This document shows, in pieces, positions 55,256 through 64,000 of a stretch of 64,000 nt of DNA. The notes under the pieces were generated by a model, which did not search any database, had not been told where the DNA came from, and saw only the letters and a program-made list of their open reading frames with translations. Within the stretch, counting starts at the first letter, position 1. Every line of letters begins with the position of its first letter. The DNA is from CAWFZT01 sp963820415. GTDB lineage: Bacteria; Chloroflexota; Anaerolineae; Anaerolineales; Anaerolineaceae. The stretch is taken from contig CAWFZT010000008.1 of the NCBI GenBank assembly GCA_963820415.1, positions 620,001 to 684,000 on the forward strand. Direction: 5' to 3'. The position numbers were made by a program, and so were the translations under genes.

Positions 55256-56446
55256 TCATGATGGATCGACAACCACGCGGATTTTCTTGCGGGCGACTAA
55301 CCGCCCGGCCAGGAACACCAGCCAGGCCGCCAGGGCGAAACCACCCCCCACCAGGAACATGTGCTTGCCGATCTTGTCGTACAGCCAGCCGCTCAACGGC
55401 GATCCGACCGCTGCCGAAATATTCATGATCACCAGCAGCAGGCTCTGGCTGGTAACCTTTATGTTTTCCGGGGCCAGTTCATTGGCGTAAGTCACCCCGC
55501 CGATCCAGAAAATTCCGTAGGTGCAGGCGTTCATCAGGTTGATCCACAATCCCCACATCGGTGCAGGCATCAGACCGAACAACGAGATGCGTATGATGTA
55601 GAACATATACGCAATTACCAGCATGCGCGGCGCCCCCAACCGGCGTACCAGGTAGGCTCCAAAAAACATCACCGGCAACTCTGCAAGCGACGACATTGTC
55701 CACACCAGGCCCAACATCCAATCGTCGGCGCCCATGTCCTTCATCGCTATCCCCAGGAAATTGGACACCCCGTTGGAGCCCAGTACCAGCAGGAATACAC
55801 TGGCGGCAAAGAACAGCCACTCGCGCTGGCGAACCATCTGGAGTACCCCGGTGAAAAGCGATTCACGCAGGCGGATCGGCCGTGAGCGCAGGCCGGAGGC
55901 GACGGCGAACAGCATCAACATGATCAGCGGGTAAAGCACGAACATGAAGTGTAGACCGGTCTTTTCCAGCACCAGCCCCACCGTCGAGCTGGTAATGGTG
56001 AAACCAATCGTGCCCCAGATACGCTGCAAGCCATAGCGTTCTTTGTGCTCGCCCAGTTCGGCAAGATTGCTGCTGTCGAGCAGCGGCCCGATCGTGTTGA
56101 TGAACAGGCTGTACACGCCTGCCAGCGGCAAAATCCAGGAGAACGTGCGCGCTGTCCCGATTCCGAAGGATGCCACAGCCGCACCCAGCGCCGCAACCAT
56201 CAGCAGCAGGCGGATTTTGCCGAAACGGTCGCTCAGCATACCCCATAGCAGGCTGCCGAAGATGCCGATTAGCGGCGCCAAAGTGTTGATAATGCCGATC
56301 TGGAAACCGCTCAGCCCGATGCTGCTGTAATATACGTTGATAAACGAGACAAAAATCCCAGCCCCGGCAAAATAGAAAAAATACAGGGCGCGGATCGTCC
56401 CCAAGCGCGGCGAATTGTGCACCGGTTGGGGCGGGTTCAAGCCCAT
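55256..56446 (-). CDS. MFS transporter (LacY/NupG-like, MFS_1-like)
   Basis: 396 residues, twelve predicted TM helices. The loop after TM2 has the MFS motif GMLSDRFGKIRLLLM, and the matching repeat in the second half is GWLYDKIGKHMFLVG. The N-end IRALYFFYFAGAGIFVSFIN and NTIGPLLDSSNLAELGEHKE, then YGLQRIWGTIGFT, are typical of the sugar/nucleoside:proton symporter-like MFS_1_like group. It overlaps the end of the upstream aldo/keto reductase by 10 bp, so they are one unit. The substrate is unknown. Confidence 0.88.
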   Translation of the reverse strand: MGLNPPQPVHNSPRLGTIRALYFFYFAGAGIFVSFINVYYSSIGLSGFQIGIINTLAPLIGIFGSLLWGMLSDRFGKIRLLLMVAALGAAVASFGIGTARTFSWILPLAGVYSLFINTIGPLLDSSNLAELGEHKERYGLQRIWGTIGFTITSSTVGLVLEKTGLHFMFVLYPLIMLMLFAVASGLRSRPIRLRESLFTGVLQMVRQREWLFFAASVFLLVLGSNGVSNFLGIAMKDMGADDWMLGLVWTMSSLAELPVMFFGAYLVRRLGAPRMLVIAYMFYIIRISLFGLMPAPMWGLWINLMNACTYGIFWIGGVTYANELAPENIKVTSQSLLLVIMNISAAVGSPLSGWLYDKIGKHMFLVGGGFALAAWLVFLAGRLVARKKIRVVVDPS

Positions 56447-57268
56447 TTATCCGGGATCCAGTCCGGGCGCACGGTGTAATAGCCTTCGTCCATGCCGTCC
56501 AGGATTAGCATGTCGGCCGGGGTCAGGTCGAAATCGAACACGTCCGCATTTTCGACGATGCGCTCCTGCCGCACCGACTTGGGCAGGCTGATCCAACCGT
56601 GCTGCAGCGTCCAGCGGCTCATCACCTGGGCCACACTACGCTGGCAGCGCCCGGCGATAGATACCAGGCGTGGGTCGTCCATGCGGCGGGCTTTGCTCAA
56701 CGGGCTGTAAGCCTCCACGGCAATGCCTCTTGCCGTGCAGTAATCAATCAGGTCTTTGCGGTACAGGAACGGGTGGATCTCAATCTGGTTGACCATCGGG
56801 ACAAGGGGGTTGTTGGCGAGCAGCTCGTTCAGATGGCGGATGGTGTAATTGCTCACTCCAATGGCCCGGCACTTACCCTGTTCATATAGCTTAGTGAACG
56901 CTGTCCCAGGTCTTGCCGCGCAGCCCGCTTACCGGCCAGTGCACCAGGTACAGGTCGATATAATCCGTCTGGAGCTGGCGCAGGCTTTCCTCACAGGCCT
57001 TGAGCGTGCTTTCATAACCATGGTCATCGTTGCGCAGCTTGGTGGTAATAAAGACGTCCTCGCGCCTGAGCTGGCTTTGCGCTACCGCCCATCCCACATC
57101 TTCTTCGTTGCCGTACATGGCTGCCGTATCGATGTGCCGGTAACCGGCTTCCAGCGCCCACGCCACCGCGTTCTGCGTCTGCGCCCCCTTCTCCAACCTG
57201 AACGTACCCAATCCCAACCTCGGGATTTCAACCCCATTGCTTAGCCTGAGCGTACTACTAAGATCCAT
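56437..57268 (-). CDS. Aldo/keto reductase (AKR3/5-like), frameshifted in this sequence
   Basis: The start is ATG at 57268 (MDLSSTLRLSNGVEIPRLGL) after GGAG. Catalytic residues are Asp in HIDTAAMYGNE, Tyr in the same motif, Lys in FITTKLRND and His in LYLVHWPVSGL. An extra base at about 56894-56898 ends the frame after TWDSV. Without it the text is TWDSVTKLYEQGKCRAIGVS and the C-half follows (MVNQIEIHPFLYRKDLIDYC; WTLQHGWISLPKSVRQERI). The restored length is ~276 residues, normal for the family. It reduces aldehydes or keto sugars with NADPH. It is coupled to the MFS gene. Confidence 0.87.
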
Positions 57269-57294
57269 ACCCGCCACTCCATTCAAGATAACTT

Positions 57295-57334
57295 CTTTGT
57301 GCCCTACGCTTAACTCTGTGTGCCTTGCGGTGAA
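57295..57334 (+). repeat. Short dispersed 'CTTTGTG...TGCGGTGA' repeat, copy 3 (degenerate)
   Basis: CTTTGTGCCC and CTCTGTGTGCCTTGCGGTGA, with ~9 bp between them, resemble the stretches at 9384-9414 (reverse) and 54437-54464. It lies between two aldo/keto reductase genes. Confidence 0.35.
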
Positions 57335-57338
57335 ATTT

Positions 57339-58490
57339 CTAATCTTTTCCTAACGTCTTCGCCACTTCTTTGAGCTGGTCCATGATGTGGATATTCTGTG
57401 GGCATTTCGGCTCGCACTCGCCGCATTCCAGGCACTCCCCCGCCTGTAAACCTTTGACCATTCCCGCATACGGCGTCCACATCCCCTGGGCGCTCAAGTT
57501 GGCATAAGCCTGCCTGGCCTGCTCCTCCATACCCCACACCCGGTACCAGTTCATAAAGCGGAAATTCTCCGGGATATTGATATCGTTAGAACAGGGCATA
57601 CAGTAAGCGCAGCCGGTGCAGTACAGGTCGGCCAGCTTCTGGTTACGCTCGAATAACGCCTGGATGGCCTGGTTTTCGCCTTCATCCAGTTTTTCCACCC
57701 GGCTGGCCGCCGCCAGGTTGTCCACCACCTGCTGCAGATCGTTCATCCCCGACAAGGCCGTGGACACGTTCGGATTATTCCACACGTAGCGCAGGGCCAG
57801 CTCGGGCGTTTTCAGCTCCAGCGCCCCTTCGCCGTCCACCACCAGCCCGCCTGGGGTCGCCAGTCGCCCGCCGGCCACCGGACCCATGATGGCCACCCCC
57901 ATGCCTTTTTTAGCAGCATGGGCGATGGCTGGTTCGTTGTGCCGGTCGAGATAGTTATACTGCACCAACATGCCGGCGAACTCGCCCGTGTCGATCAATT
58001 TAATGATATTATCCGCCTCGTCGTGGCTGGAGAAAACGATATGCCGCACCAGCCCCTCGGCCTGCGCCTTGCGCGCCACGTCCAGCGCCCACCCCGGGCG
58101 CGAGGCATACTGGTACGAAACCCAGCGCAGCCCGTGCACGTGCAAAAAATCGATGTACGGCGTGTCGAAGCGCTTCAAACTCTTCTCCAGCTTGGCCTGC
58201 CACACCTCCGTGCGGGCCGCCTCTTCGTCGTCGATGTGGATCTTCGTCGCCAGGTAAATTTGCGAGCGGTCGTAGCCCTTGATCGCTTGCCCAACGGCGA
58301 CCTCACTGGTGCCATTAATATACACATGGGCGCTGTCGAGATAATTCACCCCGTGGTCGAGGGCGTAACGCAGCAGCGGCAGCGATTTTTCCAGGTCCAC
58401 CGTGCCGTCCGCCAGCGCCGGCAGCCGCATCGCCCCGTAGCCTAAAATCGAAACCCGTATGCCTGTCCTTCCATAAGGCCTGTACTGCAT
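57339..58490 (-). CDS. Aldo/keto reductase with C-terminal 4Fe-4S ferredoxin domain
   Basis: 383 residues. The AKR barrel (~1-285) has RVSILGYGAMRLP, Asp and Tyr in NYLDSAHVYINGTSE, Lys in IYLATKIHID and His in FLHVHGLRWV. The C-terminal ~95 residues hold two Cys clusters, CTGCAYCMPC and CLECGECEPKCP, so the enzyme is of the Fe-S oxidoreductase type found in anaerobes, with electrons probably passed through clusters. A basic NADPH-binding end seen in classical AKRs is not obvious. The physiological substrate is unknown. It is 70 bp upstream of the other AKR gene. Confidence 0.9.
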   Translation of the reverse strand: MQYRPYGRTGIRVSILGYGAMRLPALADGTVDLEKSLPLLRYALDHGVNYLDSAHVYINGTSEVAVGQAIKGYDRSQIYLATKIHIDDEEAARTEVWQAKLEKSLKRFDTPYIDFLHVHGLRWVSYQYASRPGWALDVARKAQAEGLVRHIVFSSHDEADNIIKLIDTGEFAGMLVQYNYLDRHNEPAIAHAAKKGMGVAIMGPVAGGRLATPGGLVVDGEGALELKTPELALRYVWNNPNVSTALSGMNDLQQVVDNLAAASRVEKLDEGENQAIQALFERNQKLADLYCTGCAYCMPCSNDINIPENFRFMNWYRVWGMEEQARQAYANLSAQGMWTPYAGMVKGLQAGECLECGECEPKCPQNIHIMDQLKEVAKTLGKD

Positions 58491-58603
58491 AACTCTTCTC
58501 CTTTGAGGATTACGCTGTCAATTTAAGCAATATTCTACCCCAATGGATGCAAACCACCTACGCTGCTGCCTGTCCTTCGCGGTTATTCCTCTTTTTTCGC
58601 CCT

Positions 58604-59494
58604 TCACACATCCAGGCTTTTTACTTCAGGAGTCATCCTTTCCCGCCTGGCCCGGTTGTTCCACTCCTGCATTACCAGCGCCCCCACCGCCAGCAGCCCG
58701 CCAATTGCCAGCCTTACCGGGTCGGTCTTCTCCCCGAAGAACAGCAGCGAGACCACTACCGCCAGCGGCACCTTCAGATCGTTGAAAATGGCCAGGGTGC
58801 CCGTCTCCACGCGCCGGGCGGCATAGTTCCACAGGAAAAAGCCCACCCCCGAGGCTACCGCTCCCAGGTACACCAGCGTCCATACCTGCTCTGGGCTGAC
58901 CACTAACGTCCGCCACGGGGTCAAAACCCCCGCCGCCAGGCCGGCTGTGGCAAACCCGCCTAAATAAAGCAGCCCAAATACCTTCAGGTCATCCGCCCGC
59001 AGGCCGGGGCCCATCCAACGCTGGTAAGCCACCTGGCCGAAGGCAAAACACAGGTTGGAAACCTGCACCAGCAGGAAACCTGTCAGCATATCCCGCCTGC
59101 CCAACCCGCCGTAAGAAATGATGCCCGCGCCGAGCACCGCCAGCGAAGCGGTCAGCAGGTTGAGCGCCTTGAAGCGCCGGGCGAACAGGTCGTTGAACAG
59201 CGTTACATAGATCGGTGTGAAAATGGTGAACAGTGCCACCTGGTAGGCCTGTAAAAAGCGGAACGCTGCGATGTAAGTAATGTACATCACCCCATACTGC
59301 AGCGCCCCAATCGCCGCCAGGCGCAGGCTCAGCTTGCGCGGCAGCCCGCCCGAGCGCAGGAATGGCAGGAATACCAGCAGCGAAATCAACAGCCGGGCCG
59401 CCGCCACAAAATTGGCGTCCAGCCCGGCCAACCGGTCCTTGATCAACCCGAACGAAAAGGCCCAAATTAGCGAGACAATAAAAAGGATACCCAT
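58604..59494 (-). CDS. EamA/DMT-family permease
   Basis: 296 residues with ten predicted TM helices in two EamA repeats (FIVSLIWAFSFGLIKDRLAG in the first; YLGAVASGVGFFLWNYAARR in the second, with VETGTLAIFNDLKVPLAVVV). This is the drug/metabolite transporter superfamily, usually exporters of amino acids or metabolites. It starts 27 bp after the small gene at 59522 and probably shares its transcript. Confidence 0.9.
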   Translation of the reverse strand: MGILFIVSLIWAFSFGLIKDRLAGLDANFVAAARLLISLLVFLPFLRSGGLPRKLSLRLAAIGALQYGVMYITYIAAFRFLQAYQVALFTIFTPIYVTLFNDLFARRFKALNLLTASLAVLGAGIISYGGLGRRDMLTGFLLVQVSNLCFAFGQVAYQRWMGPGLRADDLKVFGLLYLGGFATAGLAAGVLTPWRTLVVSPEQVWTLVYLGAVASGVGFFLWNYAARRVETGTLAIFNDLKVPLAVVVSLLFFGEKTDPVRLAIGGLLAVGALVMQEWNNRARRERMTPEVKSLDV

Positions 59495-59521
59495 AAATCC
59501 TCAATCACCATTCAGCAATCA

Positions 59522-60030
59522 TCAATTCGGCACCACCAACTGCTTATGCTGGCTCAACACCACCAGGTAGGGCGCCTTCAGCCCGCTCCACTGCGTCCCG
59601 GGCAGCCGGCAGTTGATCTCCGCATCCTGCACCGGAAAGCCGCGATAACTCTGGAAAAGGCGCCCGTTGATATCGTAATACAGCACCGTGCCGCGGATCA
59701 CGTAGCTGCCCACGAAAACCTCCGCACGGGTCGAAAATTTTAAGGCGTTATTGCTCTGCATCGCGCTGGCCAGGCTGGCCTCGTCGCCTGGGATGAGCGC
59801 CACCAACTGCTCGCCGTACACAATCGTGGATGGCGCAGAGTCGGGGGATGGCGAGGGCAGGCTGCCGGTGGCCTGAAAGTGTACGTTCACCAGTCCAATA
59901 TTGTAGAGCACATTATCCATCACCCGGAAATAAGTCTTATCCTGGCTGCCATCGATATAGCCATCCACCAGGAAATCCAGGGTCAGCGCCTGCACATGCC
60001 AGGGGATTCTGGGGGTGGTAAAGTTAACAT
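59522..60030 (-). CDS. Hypothetical protein, N-end frameshifted in this sequence
   Basis: A very strong ribosome site (AAGGAGGAAGG, 60031-60041) precedes the ATG at 60030, but that frame stops after 15 codons. Adding one C to the run at 60011-60015 lets it read MLTLPPPRIPWHVQALTLDF and on to the stop at 59522, ~169 residues. The rest (VDGYIDGSQDKTYFRVMDNV, VYGEQLVALIPGDEASLASA, LKFSTRAEVFVGSYVIRGTV) looks like a compact beta-rich domain. No family is recognised. It has no signal peptide or TM helix. It is followed by the DMT permease gene. Confidence 0.6.
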
Positions 60031-60041
60031 CCTTCCTCCTT

Positions 60042-60435
60042 ATGTTTGCATACCTTTGTGAAGAACAGGGCTAATTATATCCGCCGATTGTTCCAATCCG
60101 TTCTGCATTTACCACAAATCCTGCTGCAAAGCATCCTTCGGCGCCTGATTTTTGCCCGGGTTTCTTAGCCAATAAATCCTTCTTAAGTGGGATTGCCCTT
60201 CCCCCGATTTCTCGACAGAATTAATCCAGCATCCAGCTTCTGCTTTCCTTGCCGCGAATTTTCTTTTTTGCAAAGACGCTTCGCTCCTACTTGTAAACCC
60301 TTTCTAAGTATGCTACTATCATCAAGGTCAGTAATAAATGTCTGCCATTTGTTTCTTTTTCTTTACCGTTGCCTCTTCAAACCCAGGAATCAAATCCTTT
60401 CCTGGAATTTATAGTAGTTAGATGGAGAACCCCCT
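60042..60435. other. Intergenic region upstream of the subtilase
   Basis: About 390 bp, moderately AT-rich with pyrimidine runs. It must contain promoters for the divergent gene pair, but no convincing -10/-35 set, operator, RNA gene or repeat was seen. GATGGAG lies close before the subtilase ATG. Confidence 0.4.
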
Positions 60436-61749
60436 ATGTTCAAACGATTGACTTTCCTAACCTTGATTGCTATACTGCTGGCGGCGCTTCTCGGCGTATC
60501 GAGCCCTGCCGCCGCCGCTGCTCCTGCCAAACTGATCAAAGGCCAATACATCGTGGTTTTCAAAAATAACGTCAGCGATGTGGACGGTACCGTGGACCGC
60601 GTCTCGCGCGGCCGCGGCCTGGGCATTTTGCAGAGATACCACAATGCCTTGAAAGGCTTTGCCGCCACCATCCCGGCCGCCGCGCTGCCATTCATCGAAA
60701 AGAGCCCCTACGTGGCCTACGTGGCCCAGGACCAGGAAGTCCAGGCAGTTGGCGGGCTGGTGCCGGTTAAATCCGGCGAGACCGTTCCCACCGGTGTGCG
60801 CCGCATGGGCGCGGACAGCCTCACACAGGTTCACCAGGCCAGCACGGTCAGCGTGGCGGTCATCGACACCGGCATCGACCTAACCAACAAAGATCTCAAC
60901 GCAGTCAACGGCAAGAACTGCGTGCGCTCCACCCGTACCGCTAATGACGACAACGGGCATGGCAGCCACGTGTCCGGCACCATTGCCGCAAAGAATACCG
61001 GCTCCGGCGTGGTTGGCGTGGCCCCTGGCACGACGCTGTATGCGGTCAAAGTGCTTAATTCGGCAGGCAGCGGGTCCTGGTCGCAGGTCATCTGCGGCAT
61101 CGATTGGGTCACCGCCAATGCTGCCAAATACAATATCAAGGTCGCCAGCATGAGCCTGGGCGGCTCGGGTTCAAACGATGGCAACTGCGGCAATACCAAT
61201 CACGATCCCTTCCATCAGGCTATCTGCCGTTCCGTAGCCGCCGGCGTGACCTACGTGGTGGCAGCCGGCAACAGCGCCGTCAGCCTGGACACCTTTGTCC
61301 CGGCAGCCTATCCGGAAGTCCTTACCGTCACCGCCATGACCGACAGCGACGGTAAATCGGGCGGGACAGGCGGCGCCCCTGCCTGCCGTACCAGTGAAAC
61401 AGACGACAAGTACGCCTCCTTCTCGAATTATGCCGTGTCTGCCACCGCCAACAACCACACAGTGGCTGCCCCAGGCGTGTGCATTTATTCAGACTGGAAG
61501 TCGGGCGGGTTCAATACCATTTCCGGCACCAGCATGGCTACCCCGCACGTGACCGGTACGGTGGCCTTGTGCTTTGGTAACGGCGGCGTAACCGGCCCTT
61601 GCGCCGGCCTGACCCCCGCCCAGATTATCCAGAAGATCCGCGCCGATGCCCAGACCAACGCCACTGGCGCAAATGGCTTTACCGGCGATCCTTTCCACGC
61701 CATATCCGGCAAGTATTTCGGCTACCTGGTTTCTGCCGGCGGCTATTAA
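60436..61749 (+). CDS. Secreted subtilisin-like serine protease (S8)
   Basis: 437 residues. The signal peptide at 1-28 ends in PAAAAA. An I9 inhibitor propeptide follows (~33-105: YIVVFKNNVSDVDGTVDRVS, VAYVAQDQEVQAV). The peptidase domain has the catalytic triad Asp144 (VAVIDTGID), His175 (NGHGSHVSG) and Ser366 (GTSMATPH), plus oxyanion Asn279 (VVAAGNS). Several Cys (161, 220, 251, 264, 317, 349, 379) may form disulfides, which suits a secreted enzyme. It ends without an anchor, so it is probably released. It is likely transcribed alone. Confidence 0.94.
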   Translation: MFKRLTFLTLIAILLAALLGVSSPAAAAAPAKLIKGQYIVVFKNNVSDVDGTVDRVSRGRGLGILQRYHNALKGFAATIPAAALPFIEKSPYVAYVAQDQEVQAVGGLVPVKSGETVPTGVRRMGADSLTQVHQASTVSVAVIDTGIDLTNKDLNAVNGKNCVRSTRTANDDNGHGSHVSGTIAAKNTGSGVVGVAPGTTLYAVKVLNSAGSGSWSQVICGIDWVTANAAKYNIKVASMSLGGSGSNDGNCGNTNHDPFHQAICRSVAAGVTYVVAAGNSAVSLDTFVPAAYPEVLTVTAMTDSDGKSGGTGGAPACRTSETDDKYASFSNYAVSATANNHTVAAPGVCIYSDWKSGGFNTISGTSMATPHVTGTVALCFGNGGVTGPCAGLTPAQIIQKIRADAQTNATGANGFTGDPFHAISGKYFGYLVSAGGY

Positions 61750-61798
61750 CCTTTCCTTCTGCGCGGCTCGGCGTGGACATTAATCTTCAAGGAAACTC

Positions 61799-62522
61799 TT
61801 GATCGATTACGACCAGGTTGCCGCGCAATATGCCCGCCACCGGCAGGTACATCCCAGAGGTTTTGAAGGGCCTGCTTGCCGGTGGTGAAATTGGCCGCGC
61901 CTCACGGGTGCTGGAGGTTGGCTGCGGCACCGCCAATTACATCACCGCCATCGCCGCTTACACCGGCTGCGCCGCCTGGGGGATCGATCCCTCCGAACAG
62001 ATGCTCGCCCACGCCAGGGCTCGTACCAGCACCGTCACCTTCCAGAGCGGGCGGGCCGAGGCGCTCGATTTCCCGCTGGATACCTTCGACCTGGTCTTCT
62101 CGGTCGATGTCATCCATCACGTGGTCGACCGGCCGGCCAGTTTCCGGGAGGCGTACCGCGTCCTGCGCTGCGGTGGGCGCCTGTGCACCGTCACCGATTC
62201 GGAGGATATCATCCGGCGCCGCCAACCGCTTTCTGTTTACTTCCCCGAAAGCGTGGGGGTCGAGCTGGCCCGCTACCCCAAAATCGCCGACCTGTACGAT
62301 TATATACGCCAGGCCGGTTTTACCGGGCTTGGCGAGCAGACCGTCGAATACGCCTTTACCACCACCGATATCCAGGCCTACCGCGACAAAGCGTTTTCCA
62401 GCTTGCATCTGATTTCAGAAACAGACTTTCAGGCCGGCCTTCACCGGCTGGAAGCGGACCTGCAAAAAGGCCCCATCCATTGCGTGCCGCGTTACCTGCT
62501 CCTGTGGGGCAACAAGCCCTGA
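61799..62522 (+). CDS. Class I SAM-dependent methyltransferase, frameshifted near its start
   Basis: A TTG start at 61799 behind AAGGAAA reads (M)IDYDQVAAQYARHRQVHP, a typical N-end for UbiE-like methyltransferases. An extra A at about 61856 then shifts the frame; without it EVLKGLLAGGEIGRASRVLE follows, giving ~240 residues. Motif I is VLEVGCGTANYI, then WGIDPSEQML, post-II LVFSVDVIHHVVDRPASF and AYRVLRCGGRLCTVTDSEDI. The substrate is unknown. It converges with mtaB, the stops 5 bp apart. Confidence 0.82.
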
Positions 62523-62526
62523 GAGC

Positions 62527-63906
62527 TTAGAGACCGTACTCTCCCAGCAGCACCTTGCTCCGGTCGACTTCAGCGGCCCTGCTGGCGATGAATTCGTCTT
62601 CGTCTTCCGGCAGCGTGTCGGCCTGGCTTGACAGCTTGTCCAGCCAGCGCAGCTCGTGCTTGCTCAGGTTGAAGGCGCCCTCGCTATGCGCTTTACGCAG
62701 CCGGGCCAGCACTGCCACTGCCGCCCGGCGTGTGCGCCGGTAAGCCGTCGGCTCAGTTATGATCTCGCCCGCCAGGTCCAGCGCCACGTCCGGGCGCAGC
62801 ACGTAAGCCTGCGGGTCGTAGTGTGAATCGGAGACAACCCACCAGTCGCGCAGCGTGCGCGCTGCTGCCGGCCCTTGTGCGGAGGCCACGTTCATCAGCC
62901 GGGTGGCGTATACCAGTTGTTCGAGCGACACGGTAGGCGCCATAGCGCCCAACAGCTTGACGTTCTGCACCGACTCGTTGCTCCACAGGTCGGGCACAGC
63001 TTTGGCGATGTTGCCGATCGGGGAAAGGTGAGCGCAGGCTGCCTCGGCCCCTTCCAGGGCGATCGGGTAGCCGGTGATGGCTTTGATATACACGCCTTCG
63101 TAAGCGCAGTCCTTGTTCGGGCCGACTGCTCCCTGCTCGAACGCCGCCAAGCTGCGCGCCACAGTCATCACCCGGATGGCGGCCGCCCATACGCGTGGGA
63201 TGTAGTGCTGCTCGGCCAGCACCATGGCTGTGTTGCCAAAGCCGCAAGCAGAGTCGCCCGAAGGAATGACCGAATATTGGCGGGAGATCGCCACGATGCG
63301 CTCCCACAGATAAGCCATGTCGCGGCTGCCCAGAACGCCCAGAGCGAACACCGACATGGGCAGGTTGCCGTCCAGGATGGCCTGGTCGTGGACCTCCTTC
63401 CCGCCGGTCGACTCGACCGCCAGGAAATCGGCCCCGGCCTGGGCGCACAGCTCGAAGCTGCGGAACATCTTATCGACGTATTCTCCCCGCCGCATCAGCG
63501 GGGGCCGCTCGAACTCGCGCACATCGTTGGGGGTAACCCGCAGGGCGACTTTCAATCCGTGCCTGGCCTGGGTTTGGTCAAGCGTGTCGCGCAGGATAGT
63601 CGCCACTTCGGCGCCCCATTCCGGTTCGGTGGTCAGCGTCGGCAGCAGCTCGAACTCCACCACCAGCCCAGTGGCCTGCAGCTCGACTGCCCGCGTGCAG
63701 GCTTCCCCAATCATCTGTGAATACTGCTTGCGCACTTCTTCCATTGTGTCTTCAGCGATAGTCATGCCGGGTAAAGTGAAATTCAGTTCGGGGTAGACTG
63801 TGCCCCCGCCAATCACCAGGCCGTTCTTCAGCGTTAACGGGTGCAGGCAGCGCCCGTAGATAAAATCATCCAGGTTATGATAGGCCAGTTCGTGGAATGT
63901 GTTCAT
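62527..63906 (-). CDS. mtaB: Methanol:corrinoid methyltransferase
   Basis: 459 residues from the ATG at 63906 (MNTFHELAYHNLDDFIYGRC); a longer frame to 63987 is not family-like. The zinc ligands known for MtaB (Glu, Cys, Cys) are matched by Glu165 (LAVESTGGKEVHD), Cys221 (GDSACGFGNTAMVLAEQHY) and Cys267 (GAVGPNKDCAYEGVY), almost the same numbers as in the archaeal enzyme. The enzyme moves the methyl group of methanol to the Co(I) corrinoid of MtaC. No mtaC or mtaA gene is in the window; one may lie beyond 64000, upstream of this gene. It points to methylotrophic or acetogen-like methanol use, or methanol release from a methylated substrate. Confidence 0.92.
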   Translation of the reverse strand: MNTFHELAYHNLDDFIYGRCLHPLTLKNGLVIGGGTVYPELNFTLPGMTIAEDTMEEVRKQYSQMIGEACTRAVELQATGLVVEFELLPTLTTEPEWGAEVATILRDTLDQTQARHGLKVALRVTPNDVREFERPPLMRRGEYVDKMFRSFELCAQAGADFLAVESTGGKEVHDQAILDGNLPMSVFALGVLGSRDMAYLWERIVAISRQYSVIPSGDSACGFGNTAMVLAEQHYIPRVWAAAIRVMTVARSLAAFEQGAVGPNKDCAYEGVYIKAITGYPIALEGAEAACAHLSPIGNIAKAVPDLWSNESVQNVKLLGAMAPTVSLEQLVYATRLMNVASAQGPAAARTLRDWWVVSDSHYDPQAYVLRPDVALDLAGEIITEPTAYRRTRRAAVAVLARLRKAHSEGAFNLSKHELRWLDKLSSQADTLPEDEDEFIASRAAEVDRSKVLLGEYGL

Positions 63907-64000
63907 AGTTTTTTTCTTTGATGGATCACTATAGATTTTTGGAAGAAACGTTAATTCGTGAATTGTATCCTTGATGTCGGAATACACAAGGGTGTGGTTG

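Overview
The window looks like a chromosome segment of an uncultured, anaerobic member of the Chloroflexota, probably Anaerolineae-like. This is an inference from gene content, not from a marker gene. The supporting content is a GC-rich genome with many LacI-controlled carbohydrate clusters, UROD-family proteins, a PknB-type kinase with a large outer domain, an AlaRS without its C-terminal domain behind a T-box, a giant cyclase/ATPase/TPR protein, and a methanol:corrinoid methyltransferase. No rRNA, tRNA, CRISPR array, transposase or phage gene was found.

Layout. 1-10.2 kb: the tail of a TPR regulator, a two-component system (minus strand) and, divergently, an export operon of three tandem HlyD/MacA-like adaptors, a MacB-type ATPase, a MacB/FtsX permease and a lipoprotein. 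10.7-16 kb: rpiA, a Ser/Thr kinase, a sugar-isomerase remnant and T-box-alaS. 16-23.8 kb (minus): an inositol operon, lacI-iolB-transaldolase-like-iolD-iolA-iolG, led by its own LacI repressor. 24-27.3 kb: a UROD protein, a small membrane protein with a nearby broken duplicate, a Gfo/Idh oxidoreductase and a PPOX-type flavoprotein. 27.4-37.1 kb (plus): a second LacI regulon with a near-consensus promoter and palindromic operator, running through a UROD protein, an ABC sugar importer and two ADP-ribosylglycohydrolase-family enzymes, one a lipoprotein and one apparently cytoplasmic. 37-43 kb (minus): a Cys-rich ferredoxin, an MgtA fragment, a YCII protein, a methyltransferase and the cyclase/ATPase/TPR protein. 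43.2-49.8 kb (plus): an SRPBCC protein, a 1,628-residue UvrA-like protein with four ATPase modules and an alpha-toroid protein, packed as one operon. 49.8-64 kb: SDR, GH2 glycosidase, a class I methyltransferase, a DUF6884-like gene in an AT-rich patch, a corrinoid-activation-like protein, MFS and DMT transporters, two aldo/keto reductases, a subtilase, another methyltransferase and mtaB.

Two themes cut across the region. First, at least twelve genes are broken by what looks like a single small indel, mostly one extra base and often in a short homopolymer; undoing it restores a full family-length protein each time. Residual assembly error is the simplest explanation, so these genes are annotated as whole. 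Second, intergenic gaps carry dispersed palindromic repeats of at least two families, some inside operons.

The best candidates for new biology are the four-module UvrA-like operon, the triple-adaptor exporter with a conserved cysteine pair in each adaptor, the LacI/ADP-ribosylglycohydrolase catabolic cluster, and the palindromic repeat family.
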